A DNA stretch of 64,000 bases from Priestia megaterium NBRC 15308 = ATCC 14581 (GTDB lineage Bacteria > Bacillota > Bacilli > Bacillales > Bacillaceae_H): assembly GCF_000832985.1 (NCBI RefSeq), contig NZ_CP009920.1:4830501-4894500 (forward strand). Direction: 5' to 3'. The notes beneath the pieces were generated by a model. The model searched no databases. It worked only from the letters and a program-made list of their open reading frames with translations, and was not told the DNA's origin. Each line of letters begins with the position of its first letter. Within the stretch, counting starts at the first letter, position 1. A program made the translations under genes and the position numbers. Below, piece by piece: positions 1-8,129 of this stretch.

Positions 1-489
1 CGTATAATCTAAACGGTCACTGTACATAAATAAAAAGTTTGCACAAAGCGTTAAATCAAACTCGTTCTTTTGAAACGGCAAATTAGGAAGTGCTCCGTAC
101 TGATAGGCTTCAGGATTCTTTTTCATATGAGCAATACAATCTTTTAATGCTCTTTTTCGATGTTCAGTTAAATCATCAATAGACGAAAAATACTTCCACA
201 CATACTGTTCCTGTACGTGCTGCATTTGATTCATCGTATGAATTAAATCCAGGCTTCCTTTCTTTTCAAGCTCTTCTGCCGTAAATTTATAGGCAATATC
301 ACAGCTAGTAGCCTCCGTACCTTGCTGCAAGGCATGAGCAGTAAAAGAACAGGCCCCGCTAGCACAGTCTAACACTTTTTTTCCTTTTAAATGCTTTTCA
401 TTCAAATTAAACATAGCTCTATACTCTTCAAACGTTCTGCCGATAAAAACAACTCGGTCAATTCCTAACTTTTTCTCTGCTAAACTCAA
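1..489 (-). CDS. class I SAM-dependent methyltransferase, 3' end outside window
   Basis: The frame stays open from a TTG at 487-489 to the left edge, giving 163 codons with no stop. A glycine-rich SAM-binding motif (VLDCASGACSF) lies near residue 40, and the visible part ends in FDLTLCANFLFMYSDRLDY, a motif IV-like stretch typical of small-molecule methyltransferases. An AGGAG lies about 10 bases upstream of the TTG. The substrate cannot be told. It is transcribed away from the marR/DUF3147 pair, with no visible link to it. Confidence 0.75.
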   Translation of the reverse strand, partial: MSLAEKKLGIDRVVFIGRTFEEYRAMFNLNEKHLKGKKVLDCASGACSFTAHALQQGTEATSCDIAYKFTAEELEKKGSLDLIHTMNQMQHVQEQYVWKYFSSIDDLTEHRKRALKDCIAHMKKNPEAYQYGALPNLPFQKNEFDLTLCANFLFMYSDRLDYT

Positions 490-556
490 CTCTACTCAGC
501 TCCTATCTTTTACTTAGACTTTCATTTTACAGAAAATTGGGTTAAATTCCAATAGT

Positions 557-907
557 TTATGTAGTAATTAGTTTAACCACTATCTTTTGAAGGCCTAAAA
601 ACAGGCTCCAACACATAACTCCTATTGATAAACTCATAAACAAATGAAGAGAGTTTTTTAAGCAAATATAGACGACAGCAAGTAGTAAAATAGTGCCTGG
701 CAGTCCATAAAGAACGCCGAGTGTAAACTGACTGACCACTTCCTTTTTTTCTCCTTGCACTGATAACCATATAATACTTAGTAAGCTCACAATTGGAAGG
801 GCAGCCACAATTCCACCGTATGTCGGAAATCTTTTGGCCATTTCTGTTACCCCTGCAATAATAAGAGCAGACATTAAAATTTTGATGATACTATACATGT
901 TTTGCAC
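557..907 (-). CDS. DUF3147-type small membrane protein
   Basis: This 116-aa protein has four hydrophobic segments separated by short loops and matches my recollection of the DUF3147 family of unknown function. The GTG start at 907 overlaps the end of the upstream marR-type gene by 17 bases, so the two are very probably co-transcribed and translationally coupled. An ATG three codons in (898) is an alternative start; neither has a strong ribosome binding site. As the partner of a MarR regulator it may be the regulated membrane component, but that is inference. Confidence 0.7.
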   Translation of the reverse strand: MQNMYSIIKILMSALIIAGVTEMAKRFPTYGGIVAALPIVSLLSIIWLSVQGEKKEVVSQFTLGVLYGLPGTILLLAVVYICLKNSLHLFMSLSIGVMCWSLFLGLQKIVVKLITT

Positions 908-1298
908 GCTCGCTCAATAACTGAAAAGCCTGTTGAATCAGCTGTTTTTCAGATGCTGTCATTTCGCGTAAAATAGCTGATACTTTTTCTTCATCCAAGC
1001 TTGAATTCCGTTTTAACAGGTCTTTTCCTGCTTCTGTTAAATGCAGAATTACTTTTCTTTCATCATGTATATCTCTATTTTTATATACATACCCCTTATC
1101 AATACTTCTCTTTACGTGTTCAGATGCCGTATTATGTGAAACGTGTAAATAATCCGCAATTTCTTTTATTCCAACCGAAGATGATTTATCTATATGCTGT
1201 AAAAGACGTATTGTTTGGTGTGTAATTTTCTCTTGATGCGTATAGTGCAAATGATAATAAATAGACGTCCAATAACTGTTTAACTCTTCTACTTTCAT
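891..1298 (-). CDS. MarR family transcriptional regulator
   Basis: The 135-aa protein has the winged helix-turn-helix of MarR proteins: IKEIADYLHVSHNTASEHVKR (about residues 44-64) as the helix-turn-helix, followed by a wing with RDIHDERKVILHLTEAG, which contains the conserved D-x-R-D/E-R-x wing motif. A good AAAGGAG precedes the ATG. It is the first gene of a two-gene unit with the DUF3147 protein. A palindrome covering its own -10 element (see 1315-1366) suggests autorepression. The ligand is unknown. Confidence 0.88.
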   Translation of the reverse strand: MKVEELNSYWTSIYYHLHYTHQEKITHQTIRLLQHIDKSSSVGIKEIADYLHVSHNTASEHVKRSIDKGYVYKNRDIHDERKVILHLTEAGKDLLKRNSSLDEEKVSAILREMTASEKQLIQQAFQLLSERAKHV

Positions 1299-1314
1299 GA
1301 TCCTGCTCCTTTAT

Positions 1315-1366
1315 ATCGTATTTTTAGTTATTATCGTATTATACGATATATATATATTACAGGAAC
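1315..1366 (-). promoter_or_regulatory. marR promoter with palindromic operator over the -10
   Basis: On the minus strand a -35 TTGTTC (1361-1366) lies 17 bases from a perfect -10 TATAAT (1338-1343). The -10 sits inside the palindrome ATCGTATTATACGAT (1333-1347, central T). A further TATCGTAT-like half lies at 1315-1321 beside the ribosome binding site. This is the expected geometry for MarR autorepression; binding is inferred. Confidence 0.55.
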
Positions 1367-1466
1367 AACAGCCAGGTTTCAATACTACCTTCTTTTTATC
1401 TGACATCTCACATAATAATACGATTTAACAGTTACACTAATCGTACACACTGTGAAAGGCGGTTGT

Positions 1467-1964
1467 ATGACATTGATTCTTCGACTGTTAAAATGGGTTC
1501 CGAATCTCTTTACGATTGGAAATTTGCTAAGCGGCGTATTTTCCATAGCTTTTAATATGAATAGCTACGAACGCTTAGCTGCTCTTTTTATTTTTCTAGC
1601 CGCTTTTTTCGATTTATTTGACGGCAAAATTGCGAGAAAGCTGAAAGTTAACAGTGCGTTTGGTGTAGAGCTAGATTCTTTGGCTGATATTATAAGCTTT
1701 GGCGTAGCGCCTGCAATGCTATTTCATACTCTTTCTCCCCACTCTTGGCTAACCGTACTCGGTTTTATGATTTATCCAAGCATGGGCGCATTAAGATTAG
1801 CTAAATTTAGTGCAAATCCAACCATAGGTTATTTTATAGGGCTTCCTATTCCTTTTCCCGCTCTAATTATCGCACTGCTTGGCATGTTTTATTACGTAAA
1901 CCCTTACCTTATGATTATTTTAGCTATTTTGATGGTTAGCCCTATTCGAGTGATGAAAATTTAG
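1467..1964 (+). CDS. pssA: CDP-diacylglycerol--serine O-phosphatidyltransferase
   Basis: The integral-membrane CDP-alcohol phosphatidyltransferase makes phosphatidylserine from CDP-diacylglycerol and serine. The complete catalytic signature D-G-x2-A-R-x8-G-x3-D-x3-D is present around residues 49-71 (DGKIAR...GVELDSLAD), and the rest is hydrophobic transmembrane helices. The ATG at 1467 is preferred over the GTG at 1452 because AAAGGCGG stands just before it. At 165 aa it is slightly shorter than the Bacillus subtilis protein and ends abruptly after SPIRVMKI. No psd gene is adjacent. Confidence 0.88.
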   Translation: MTLILRLLKWVPNLFTIGNLLSGVFSIAFNMNSYERLAALFIFLAAFFDLFDGKIARKLKVNSAFGVELDSLADIISFGVAPAMLFHTLSPHSWLTVLGFMIYPSMGALRLAKFSANPTIGYFIGLPIPFPALIIALLGMFYYVNPYLMIILAILMVSPIRVMKI

Positions 1965-1970
1965 ATGCAA

Positions 1971-1999
1971 TAAAAGACAGACAAAATGCCTGTCTTTTA
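1971..1999. terminator. bidirectional terminator between convergent genes
   Basis: The inverted repeat AAAAGACAG (1972-1980) / CTGTCTTTT (1990-1998) ends both pssA and the convergent small gene, whose stop codon lies inside the stem. Confidence 0.75.
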
Positions 2000-2224
2000 T
2001 AGTGCTGTCCATTCTTCGAACAGCATTTTATGCTTGAATTTCAGCTCATGTTCTCTTTTTTCAAGCTGAGCTTGTAAAGAGAGCCACTCGCTATTATCAG
2101 GTGCTGAGCATAATTTTTCTTCAAGGGACAGTAAGGAATCCAGTACGTCTTCAAGCTGAGCAGCCACTTCTCTTTGCTGTTTTATGTTCATTTTTTTCAA
2201 CAGTAGTTTTTCATTTTTCTTCAT
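1997..2224 (-). CDS. small charged coiled-coil-like protein, unknown function
   Basis: A 75-aa, Lys/Glu-rich, helical protein whose heptad-like leucine spacing (LEDVLDSLLSLEEKL) suggests a coiled coil. The ATG at 2224 is chosen over the TTG at 2254 because AAAGAGGTG lies just upstream. No signal peptide or membrane segment is visible. I do not recognise the family. It has the size and composition of many Bacillus small regulatory or spore proteins, but there is no direct evidence for either. Confidence 0.55.
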   Translation of the reverse strand: MKKNEKLLLKKMNIKQQREVAAQLEDVLDSLLSLEEKLCSAPDNSEWLSLQAQLEKREHELKFKHKMLFEEWTAL

Positions 2225-2447
2225 TTTTTTCACCTCTTTCTTTTCTTTACCCAATGTTGAGTGTTTTAGTATAGAAAGTATATGGTTAAAAATATTTCTA
2301 CTGTAATAAAGATTCTTTAATAGCTTATTTTATTTTTAATGGTCATTTAGAAGATAGTTTAATAAGATTATTGCATCTGATACAATTAGTAATACTTTTA
2401 CAAACCGTGATATACTTAAAAAAAGAAAGGATGATGAATAGAAAATT

Positions 2448-3206
2448 ATGCTGCAAAAATTTGGTTTTTCTCAGTATGAAAGTCAAGTATATGAAGCGCT
2501 GCTTGCGAATGATGGTCCGCTGGATGCTAGTTCGATTGTTACGTATTCGCATGTTCCAAAAGCAAAAATTTATGAAGTGCTTAATCGTTTAATTGATAAA
2601 GGTATTGTAGTAAATACATTGTCCGGGAAAAAGAAACTTTACTCAGCGGTAGCCCTTCAAACCGTCATTCAAAAACTTACTGCTGATTTTGAAAATGACA
2701 TTAATGAATTAAAAACATATAAAATTAAAAAAACGTTTACAGATGACCATGTTTGGAGTTTAAAAGATAAATCCTCTATTTCTGCCCATATTGAACAATT
2801 GATTCATGAAGCGGAATCTTCTATTATTTTATCCGCCTGGAATGATGAGTTAGAACATTACCGCTCATTGCTAGAAGAAAAAGAGAAACAAGGCGTAAAC
2901 GTCGAGGTCTTAACCATAGGAAACTTGCAGACTGCCCTCAAACATTTACATACATTAAATCCAATAGATGATCATAAAAACCTTGAGCCGTCGCAGTTGA
3001 TTATTGTTGACGATGCTTACCTTTTATTTGCCGGCATTGAACATGAGACATGGAAAGCAATAAAAACCATGTCGCAGCCGCTTGTAAAAGTTTTTGCTGA
3101 TTTCTTTTATCATGACGTTGCACTTACCCATATTACAAAGAAATATCAAGAGCAGCTTCTTCAAGATTCTGAGATCATGGAGCTGCTTACTCGACTGCGA
3201 TATTAA
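2448..3206 (+). CDS. TrmB family transcriptional regulator
   Basis: This 252-aa protein carries an N-terminal TrmB-type winged helix (LQKFGFSQYESQVYEALLANDGPLDASSIV, then VPKAKIYEVLNRLIDKGIV as recognition helix and wing) and a C-terminal domain with a phospholipase-D-like fold typical of TrmB ligand domains. TrmB proteins in Bacillus often control an adjacent transporter; here an MFS exporter starts 104 bases downstream in the same direction. The repeated inverted repeats between them (3205-3293) are candidate binding sites. Confidence 0.82.
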   Translation: MLQKFGFSQYESQVYEALLANDGPLDASSIVTYSHVPKAKIYEVLNRLIDKGIVVNTLSGKKKLYSAVALQTVIQKLTADFENDINELKTYKIKKTFTDDHVWSLKDKSSISAHIEQLIHEAESSIILSAWNDELEHYRSLLEEKEKQGVNVEVLTIGNLQTALKHLHTLNPIDDHKNLEPSQLIIVDDAYLLFAGIEHETWKAIKTMSQPLVKVFADFFYHDVALTHITKKYQEQLLQDSEIMELLTRLRY

Positions 3207-3236
3207 AAAGGTTACTAATTCATTAGTAACCTTTTT
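3205..3236 (+). terminator. perfect 15-bp inverted repeat, terminator and possible operator
   Basis: Arms of 15 bases around a 2-base loop begin at the trmB stop codon and end in TTTTT. It can act as an intrinsic terminator for trmB. Its arm sequence AAAAAGGTTACTA recurs 57 bases downstream over the MFS promoter, so it may also be a regulator binding site. Confidence 0.65.
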
Positions 3237-3247
3237 AATATTACCTA

Positions 3248-3293
3248 TTGAAATCCTTTCTAAAAAAGGTTACTATTCTAGTTGTAACTTTTT
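3248..3293 (+). promoter_or_regulatory. MFS gene promoter overlapped by second GGTTACTA repeat
   Basis: TTGAAA (3248-3253) and TACTAT (3271-3276) are 17 bases apart. The imperfect inverted repeat 3262-3293, whose left arm repeats that of 3205-3236, spans the -10. A repressor bound there would block RNA polymerase. The TrmB protein encoded upstream is the natural candidate (inference). Confidence 0.5.
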
Positions 3294-3310
3294 AAAGAGG
3301 GGGTTTTTTG

Positions 3311-4480
3311 ATGAATAAAAAAGTTTACATACTTGCGATTGCTTCCTTTGTTGTTGGAACGGTCGAATTAATTCTAGGAGGCATCTTAGACTTAATTGCC
3401 GATGCATTTCATGTATCATTAGCAAAAGCAGGTTATTTAATCTCTATTTATTCGTTTGTTTATGCCTTGTCTGCGCCGATTTTACTAAATGTGACGGCTA
3501 AGATAGAGCGTAAAAAAGTTTATATGTGGACATTATTTATTTTCTTATTGAGCAATGTATTTTCAGCCTACAGTTCAGGCTATTATATGCTACTGATTGG
3601 ACGTATCCTTGCTGCTGCGAGCGGTTCTTTTATCATTGTACTATCTACCACAATGGCTTCTAGAATGGTAAAACCTAAATACCAAGGCAGAGCAATTGGC
3701 ATCGTATTTATGGGAATCAGCGGCTCACTTGTTTTAGGCATTCCTCTTGGTATTCTGATTGGAAATGCGCTTGGCTGGCGTCAAGTATTTGTTATGATTG
3801 CAATTTTGACTGCCATTATTATGATTACCGTTTGGTTTACAATGGAGCGTCTAGCTCCTGCTCCAATTGTACCGTTAAAAACTCAGGTAAAAGCTTTACG
3901 CAATAAAAAAATGCTCGCTATTCACCTAGCAACATTATTTGTACTTGCGGGCCATTTAACGCTTTATGCGTACTTCACACCATTTTTACAAGAAACACTA
4001 GGATTAAATACAATGATGGTGACCATTATTTATGGTATTTTCGGTCTTGCTGCCGTGGCAGGAGGAGGACTTGGAGGAGCTGTTTCTGATAAATGGAACC
4101 CTTCTTCATCTGTTATCACCATGATTGCTCTCTTTTTTGTTAGCATGATTGCTATGCCTTTTGGCGTTCATTTGCCATTCGTTGTGTTCTTGCTTCTTAT
4201 GATCATTTGGAGTGCGCTCAGCTGGGCGGTCTCACCGGCTCAAAGCAATTTAATTATTCATAGTGCACGCGACACGTCGGACATTTTAATCAGCACCAAT
4301 GCAGCGATTTCACACGTAGGAATTGCGATCGGCTCCTATGTTGGAGGAATTGTCGTTAATCAATACTCTGTTATTTATAACGGCTGGGTTGGATCTATTT
4401 TTGTTTTGCTTGGTCTTTTCTGCTCTCTTTATGCGGTAACGCGAACAGAAAGCACAGCAGATACGCTTCACAGTAAATAA
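3311..4480 (+). CDS. MFS transporter, AraJ-like drug/sugar exporter type
   Basis: The 389-aa protein has 12 hydrophobic segments with the MFS loop 2-3 region reduced to TAKIERKKVYMWTL and a loop 8-9 motif GGAVSDKW, as in the AraJ/CynX-like exporters. The ATG at 3311 is preferred to the TTG at 3308 because AAAGAGGGGG lies 7 bases upstream. It follows a TrmB regulator gene with a separate, apparently repressed promoter. The substrate is unknown. A terminator shared with the convergent DUF523 gene follows. Confidence 0.85.
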   Translation: MNKKVYILAIASFVVGTVELILGGILDLIADAFHVSLAKAGYLISIYSFVYALSAPILLNVTAKIERKKVYMWTLFIFLLSNVFSAYSSGYYMLLIGRILAAASGSFIIVLSTTMASRMVKPKYQGRAIGIVFMGISGSLVLGIPLGILIGNALGWRQVFVMIAILTAIIMITVWFTMERLAPAPIVPLKTQVKALRNKKMLAIHLATLFVLAGHLTLYAYFTPFLQETLGLNTMMVTIIYGIFGLAAVAGGGLGGAVSDKWNPSSSVITMIALFFVSMIAMPFGVHLPFVVFLLLMIIWSALSWAVSPAQSNLIIHSARDTSDILISTNAAISHVGIAIGSYVGGIVVNQYSVIYNGWVGSIFVLLGLFCSLYAVTRTESTADTLHSK

Positions 4481-4488
4481 GCTTTTAT

Positions 4489-4522
4489 AAAAAAGCGTAC
4501 ACACATGGTGTACGCTTTTTTT
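4489..4522. terminator. bidirectional terminator
   Basis: A stem with arms AAAAAAGCGTACAC / GTGTACGCTTTTTT and a 5-base loop separates the convergent MFS and DUF523 genes and has U-tracts in both directions. Confidence 0.85.
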
Positions 4523-4524
4523 GA

Positions 4525-4995
4525 TTATGATGGGTCTCCATGCATTTCAGCTGCAAATTGAGATTCGGACATGACGATAAAACCATGCTTTCTTAGCAAC
4601 GCAGTCGTTACCCCTTCACCGGCTAATTTAACATTTGAAAATGCTCCGTTATATATATGTTCACTTCCACATGAAGGGCTGTTTTCTTTTAGTACAATAA
4701 CAGTAGCTTTTATTTCTTTTGCGATGCTTAGTGCCTTATAGGCCCCGTCTATGTATATATCTGTCACGTCTTTTCCCGATCGTTCAATAACTCGCGCATT
4801 TCCATTTATTACGTCTATTCCCGTTCCTTTTATAATTTCTGCCGGTTCTCTAGGCGTGTGAAATCCACCTAACAGTTCTGGACACATCATCACCGCCTCT
4901 TTATTTTCAACGAGCGCTTCAATTTCCTTAGCTAAGGCACTGCTTCCATTATATCTGCAAGCTTGACCTGCTAAGCAGGAACTAACCAAAATCAC
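4525..4995 (-). CDS. DUF523 family protein
   Basis: A 156-aa cytosolic protein with the hallmark motifs of DUF523: VSSCLAGQACRYNG at the N-terminus, MCPELLGGFHTPREPAEI in the middle and LKENSPSCG near residue 105. The conserved cysteines suggest metal or Fe-S binding. The family is linked in some bacteria to purine or sulfur chemistry, but no function is established that I can cite. A GTG at 4995 is chosen as start because GGGAGGGAG lies 7 bases upstream; an upstream in-frame start would add nine unrelated residues. Confidence 0.8.
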   Translation of the reverse strand: MILVSSCLAGQACRYNGSSALAKEIEALVENKEAVMMCPELLGGFHTPREPAEIIKGTGIDVINGNARVIERSGKDVTDIYIDGAYKALSIAKEIKATVIVLKENSPSCGSEHIYNGAFSNVKLAGEGVTTALLRKHGFIVMSESQFAAEMHGDPS

Positions 4996-5016
4996 AGAAT
5001 TCTCCCTCCCATAAAA

Positions 5017-5066
5017 AAACACTTCTCATTCATCATACAAAGAATATATGATGAATGGAAGTGTTT
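5017..5066 (-). terminator. terminator of the asp23 operon
   Basis: Long stem AAACACTTC-CATTCATCAT / ATGATGAATG-GAAGTGTTT with a U-run on the minus-strand transcript, just after the asp23 stop codon. Confidence 0.75.
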
Positions 5067-5078
5067 ACCTTTTATATT

Positions 5079-5519
5079 TTATTCAAGATCACGCTTTGAC
5101 TCCTGCTCTTTGTCTCGATCCGTTTTCGCTTCAAATTCAGAGCGAGTCATTACGTCCTCTACATGCATATTTACTTCTACTACTTCTAAGCCCGTCATCT
5201 CGTGAACTGATTTTTTTACGTTATTAACGATTTCAGAGAAAATAGCTGGAACATTTTTTTCGTATTCGACAATTACTTTTAAATCAAGGGCAACTTGCTT
5301 TTCTCCTACTTCAGCGTTAATCCCTTTTGTGATATCTTCAGTGCCGCGGAAGCGATCTGTTAACCCGCTCATAAATCCGCCGCTCATTGATAAAATTCCT
5401 TTAATTTCATTAGCTGCAATTCCAGCAATTTTTTTAATGACTTGATCTTCAAATGTTAACGTATTTTGATGTGTATTTTCCTGTGATTTTACTGGTGTAT
5501 TTGTTTCATTAACTGCCAT
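5079..5519 (-). CDS. Asp23/Gls24 family envelope stress protein
   Basis: A 146-aa protein with the Asp23 domain: IKKIAGIAANEIKGILSMSGGF, then KGINAEVGEKQVALDLKVIVEYEKNVPAI and VNNVKKSVHEMTGLEVVEVNMHVEDV. In Staphylococcus aureus Asp23 is tethered to the membrane by AmaP, and the same cluster (amaP, DUF2273, asp23) is present here, so a role in cell-envelope homeostasis is likely. The ATG at 5519 has AAGGGAG about 9 bases upstream and is preferred to the ATG at 5528. It is the last gene of a three-gene operon followed by a strong hairpin. Confidence 0.9.
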   Translation of the reverse strand: MAVNETNTPVKSQENTHQNTLTFEDQVIKKIAGIAANEIKGILSMSGGFMSGLTDRFRGTEDITKGINAEVGEKQVALDLKVIVEYEKNVPAIFSEIVNNVKKSVHEMTGLEVVEVNMHVEDVMTRSEFEAKTDRDKEQESKRDLE

Positions 5520-5546
5520 AACTAACATCTCCCTTAAAGTGATTTT

Positions 5547-5756
5547 CTATCTTCCTTTAGTAAAGAATCCTACCCAAGCATTTATGTCTAAATGACCGTC
5601 TCGCCACTTCCCGATTACATAACCAATTCCCATAAAAGCTACAATTAGCAGCGTGGGACCAAAACCAATTGTTAATAACAAAATTGCCAACACTAAACCT
5701 GCCAGAATACCAAGTACTCGGCCACGGTACGGAATCAATTTATCAGGAGTACTCAT
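5547..5756 (-). CDS. DUF2273 small membrane protein
   Basis: A 69-aa protein with two adjacent transmembrane helices (VLGILAGLVLAILLLTIGFGPTLLIVAFMGIGYVIG) ended by GKWRDGHLD, the usual DUF2273 layout. It always travels with Asp23/AmaP genes in Firmicutes and presumably helps anchor the complex at the membrane. AAGGAGGG lies just before the ATG. It lies 15 bases from amaP and 27 bases from asp23. Confidence 0.88.
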   Translation of the reverse strand: MSTPDKLIPYRGRVLGILAGLVLAILLLTIGFGPTLLIVAFMGIGYVIGKWRDGHLDINAWVGFFTKGR

Positions 5757-5771
5757 TATGTCCCTCCTTCA

Positions 5772-6314
5772 TCACACAACACGCTCTTTCTTTCGTGTTT
5801 GTGTATCTGTTAAGTCAATACGGACCGAGTGAACGGGAAGCTCGAGTAAGGCCTCCACGGCGCGTTTTGTTTCAAGCTGCATTTCTTTTCCTAGTGTTGG
5901 TAGTCGATCTCGTCCAAACAACGAACAGTTGATATACAGACTAACTTTTTCTTTGCGAGAATGAATAGATGCCTGGACTTCAGGAGAGCGTATTCCCTGA
6001 AAGCTTCTAATTGCTCGTAAAGCTGTAGATTCGATTGTTGCTTTAGAAATTGTTATTTTGCCTTCACCAGTTACAATTGCTAAATTCTTTTTAGGCGGTC
6101 TGCTAAATATGCCTGTTAAAAGAAAAATAATAAAAATAACTGCTAAAAATGCGCTTATTGATAAAATTGTGTAGTAAAACCACTCCTGATGCCGCCACTT
6201 TTCTAACCAGTTTGAAAGGTGAGGAACCCTATAAACCATCAGTGCTAACATACCGGAACAAATCAGTCCTGCAATTCCAATAATTGCGATTAAAAACAGA
6301 TTAAAATTATTCAA
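5772..6314 (-). CDS. amaP: alkaline shock response membrane anchor protein AmaP
   Basis: A 180-aa protein with two N-terminal transmembrane segments (about residues 5-27 and 45-67) followed by a cytosolic domain with the pattern ITISKATIESTALRAIRSFQGIRSPEVQASI, which resembles the Asp23 fold. This matches AmaP, the membrane anchor of Asp23. It begins with TTG at 6314 after GAGGTGG and is the first gene of the amaP-DUF2273-asp23 operon. Confidence 0.85.
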   Translation of the reverse strand: MNNFNLFLIAIIGIAGLICSGMLALMVYRVPHLSNWLEKWRHQEWFYYTILSISAFLAVIFIIFLLTGIFSRPPKKNLAIVTGEGKITISKATIESTALRAIRSFQGIRSPEVQASIHSRKEKVSLYINCSLFGRDRLPTLGKEMQLETKRAVEALLELPVHSVRIDLTDTQTRKKERVV

Positions 6315-6461
6315 TTTTCCACCTCATCTCAACGTGAACTCCTACTGCTTTTTTGTTGTGTGTAAAGGGAAGGCAACGAGATATTCAATAGTTAGCCGCA
6401 ATATTTTTTTGATAAACTTTCTAACTGTAAAACTGAATATAAAAAAAACGACCAGGTTTCC

Positions 6462-7292
6462 CTAGTCATTTTTCGCGTCTCTATACGTTGTCTTGTGAGC
6501 TTTGATGAACTTATTACCGTTTATTAAACCGCCAATTAATAAAATAGCGGCCGTTAAATAAAACCAGACCATTAAAATAATAATACTTCCAAGCTGACCA
6601 TAGATTTGCGAGTAGCTTCCAAACTGGACATAGTATCCAAATCCGGTAGATACAACTTGCCATCCTAGCGTGGAGAAAACAGCTCCTGGAAGTACATCTT
6701 TCCACGTTACTCTTGCGCTTGGCATCAGTTTGTAAAAAAGAATAAAAAAGCCTAATAAAAATAATGTCCCAATTCCCCATCTAATTGTCGTCCAGCTTTG
6801 AAACCATATGTCAGGAACTTGGACTTTTGTTAGGACCAGATGTCGAATGACCTCTTCAATAATTGGTACAAATAATGAAATAGCTACCACAACCATAAAA
6901 CCAAAAGTTAAAATTAAATCATTGATTAAACCGCGCAAAAACGTTTGTTTTCTTTGAATATGATACGCGTCATTTAACGAGCGAACCAAAGATTGTATAG
7001 CCATAGATGCGAGCCAAAAAGTCGCCAATAAACTAAAAGATAAAACTTTTTTACCGCTATTGTTAACTGTTTCAATTGACCGTTCAATTACGTCATAGGC
7101 GCTTTTAGGAGTAAATGGTTCAATGAATATCAGCAAATTGTTTGTATCAATTGGAAAGAAACTCAGCAGAGAAAAAAGAAAGATAATAAACGGTACAAAA
7201 GATAACAAAAAATAGTAGGCTGTTTGAGCAGCCTGATCAAAGAAACGCTCCGTAAAAAAACGAGCGGCAACGGTCTTAGATGTTTGAATCAT
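6462..7292 (-). CDS. YihY/virulence factor BrkB family membrane protein
   Basis: A 276-aa membrane protein with about six helices and the family motifs AAQTAYYFLLSFVPF near residue 20, the central RSLNDAYHI, and the C-terminal QIYGQLGSIIILMVWFYLTAAILLIGG. The family was once called ribonuclease BN in error; its real function is unknown, possibly membrane or envelope related. AAAGGAG precedes the ATG. It is monocistronic as far as can be seen. Confidence 0.88.
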   Translation of the reverse strand: MIQTSKTVAARFFTERFFDQAAQTAYYFLLSFVPFIIFLFSLLSFFPIDTNNLLIFIEPFTPKSAYDVIERSIETVNNSGKKVLSFSLLATFWLASMAIQSLVRSLNDAYHIQRKQTFLRGLINDLILTFGFMVVVAISLFVPIIEEVIRHLVLTKVQVPDIWFQSWTTIRWGIGTLFLLGFFILFYKLMPSARVTWKDVLPGAVFSTLGWQVVSTGFGYYVQFGSYSQIYGQLGSIIILMVWFYLTAAILLIGGLINGNKFIKAHKTTYRDAKND

Positions 7293-7575
7293 AACAGCGT
7301 TCTCCTTTACTTTCGCTTCACTTTGTAGTGAAATTCATATTCAATTTTTATGTTTAACATATATTGGATAAGTTTCGGCTTATAAAGCTTTCCTTTTCCA
7401 TTATCCGCGGTTAATAAAGAATTTAACCTGTAAAATTATACAGCCGGTTCATAAAGAAGATAATTATTATAATTACATCTGCCATTACCACCATATCAAT
7501 AGATCTTCTTTTTCTTTCATAAAACCATAAATTCTTTGAGGCTGATCTCCCTTTTTTCTTACTTCTTAAACTTTT

Positions 7576-7938
7576 TTACGCTATGTTAAAAAAGTAAAAC
7601 ATAAGAGCGCCGATCAGCATCATCATCATCATTGAAACAAAAATAACCAAAGCGTGAGAAGATTGATACGTTTGGCTGTTAATTTTTTTGCGGGTTGAAA
7701 AATAATGATAGGTTGAGAAGAGAAGCAAACCTGCACTTGCAGCTAAAGAAAAGATAATAACAGCAATAATAAGAGTATCGGCTGCTTCACTTAATTTTTT
7801 TCCGGAATTGAAATGTAAGCCGCCTGCAACAAAGCCAATGCCGAGTGTGGCAATAGACGTTCGAATCCACGCTAAATACGTTCGTTCATTTGCTAAATGC
7901 TGCTGAATATAAATGGATTCATTTTCTTTTTTAGTCAT
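7576..7938 (-). CDS. DUF202 (YidH-like) membrane protein
   Basis: A 120-aa protein with the DUF202 signature LANERTYLAWIRTSIATLGIGFV at residues 15-37 and two further transmembrane helices. Function unknown; family members are found in many bacteria and in vacuolar polyphosphate polymerase (VTC) complexes of fungi. A GGTGG lies 7 bases before the ATG. The 283 bases separating it from the yihY-type gene contain no ORF that I can support. Confidence 0.85.
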   Translation of the reverse strand: MTKKENESIYIQQHLANERTYLAWIRTSIATLGIGFVAGGLHFNSGKKLSEAADTLIIAVIIFSLAASAGLLLFSTYHYFSTRKKINSQTYQSSHALVIFVSMMMMMLIGALMFYFFNIA

Positions 7939-8073
7939 TTACATACCACCGTCCTTTTATATGTCTTCTATTATAAATAAATGCTCAAACGAAAATAAAT
8001 TGAGGACGCTTCACGCCACATTATACCCGAAAATAACGAATCATTACCATCTTCAAGCGGTCAAAAGAGCTTC

Positions 8074-8129
8074 TTCATAAATCAAAAAAGCCAACGGGAT
8101 AACCTCAGCTGGCTTTTTTGATTTATGAA
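8074..8129 (-). terminator. 20-bp perfect inverted repeat ending the alanine symporter gene
   Basis: Arms 8074-8093 and 8110-8129 are perfectly complementary, contain an A6/T6 tract plus AAGCCA, and include the stop codon of the symporter gene. It functions as an intrinsic terminator on the minus strand. Confidence 0.8.
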
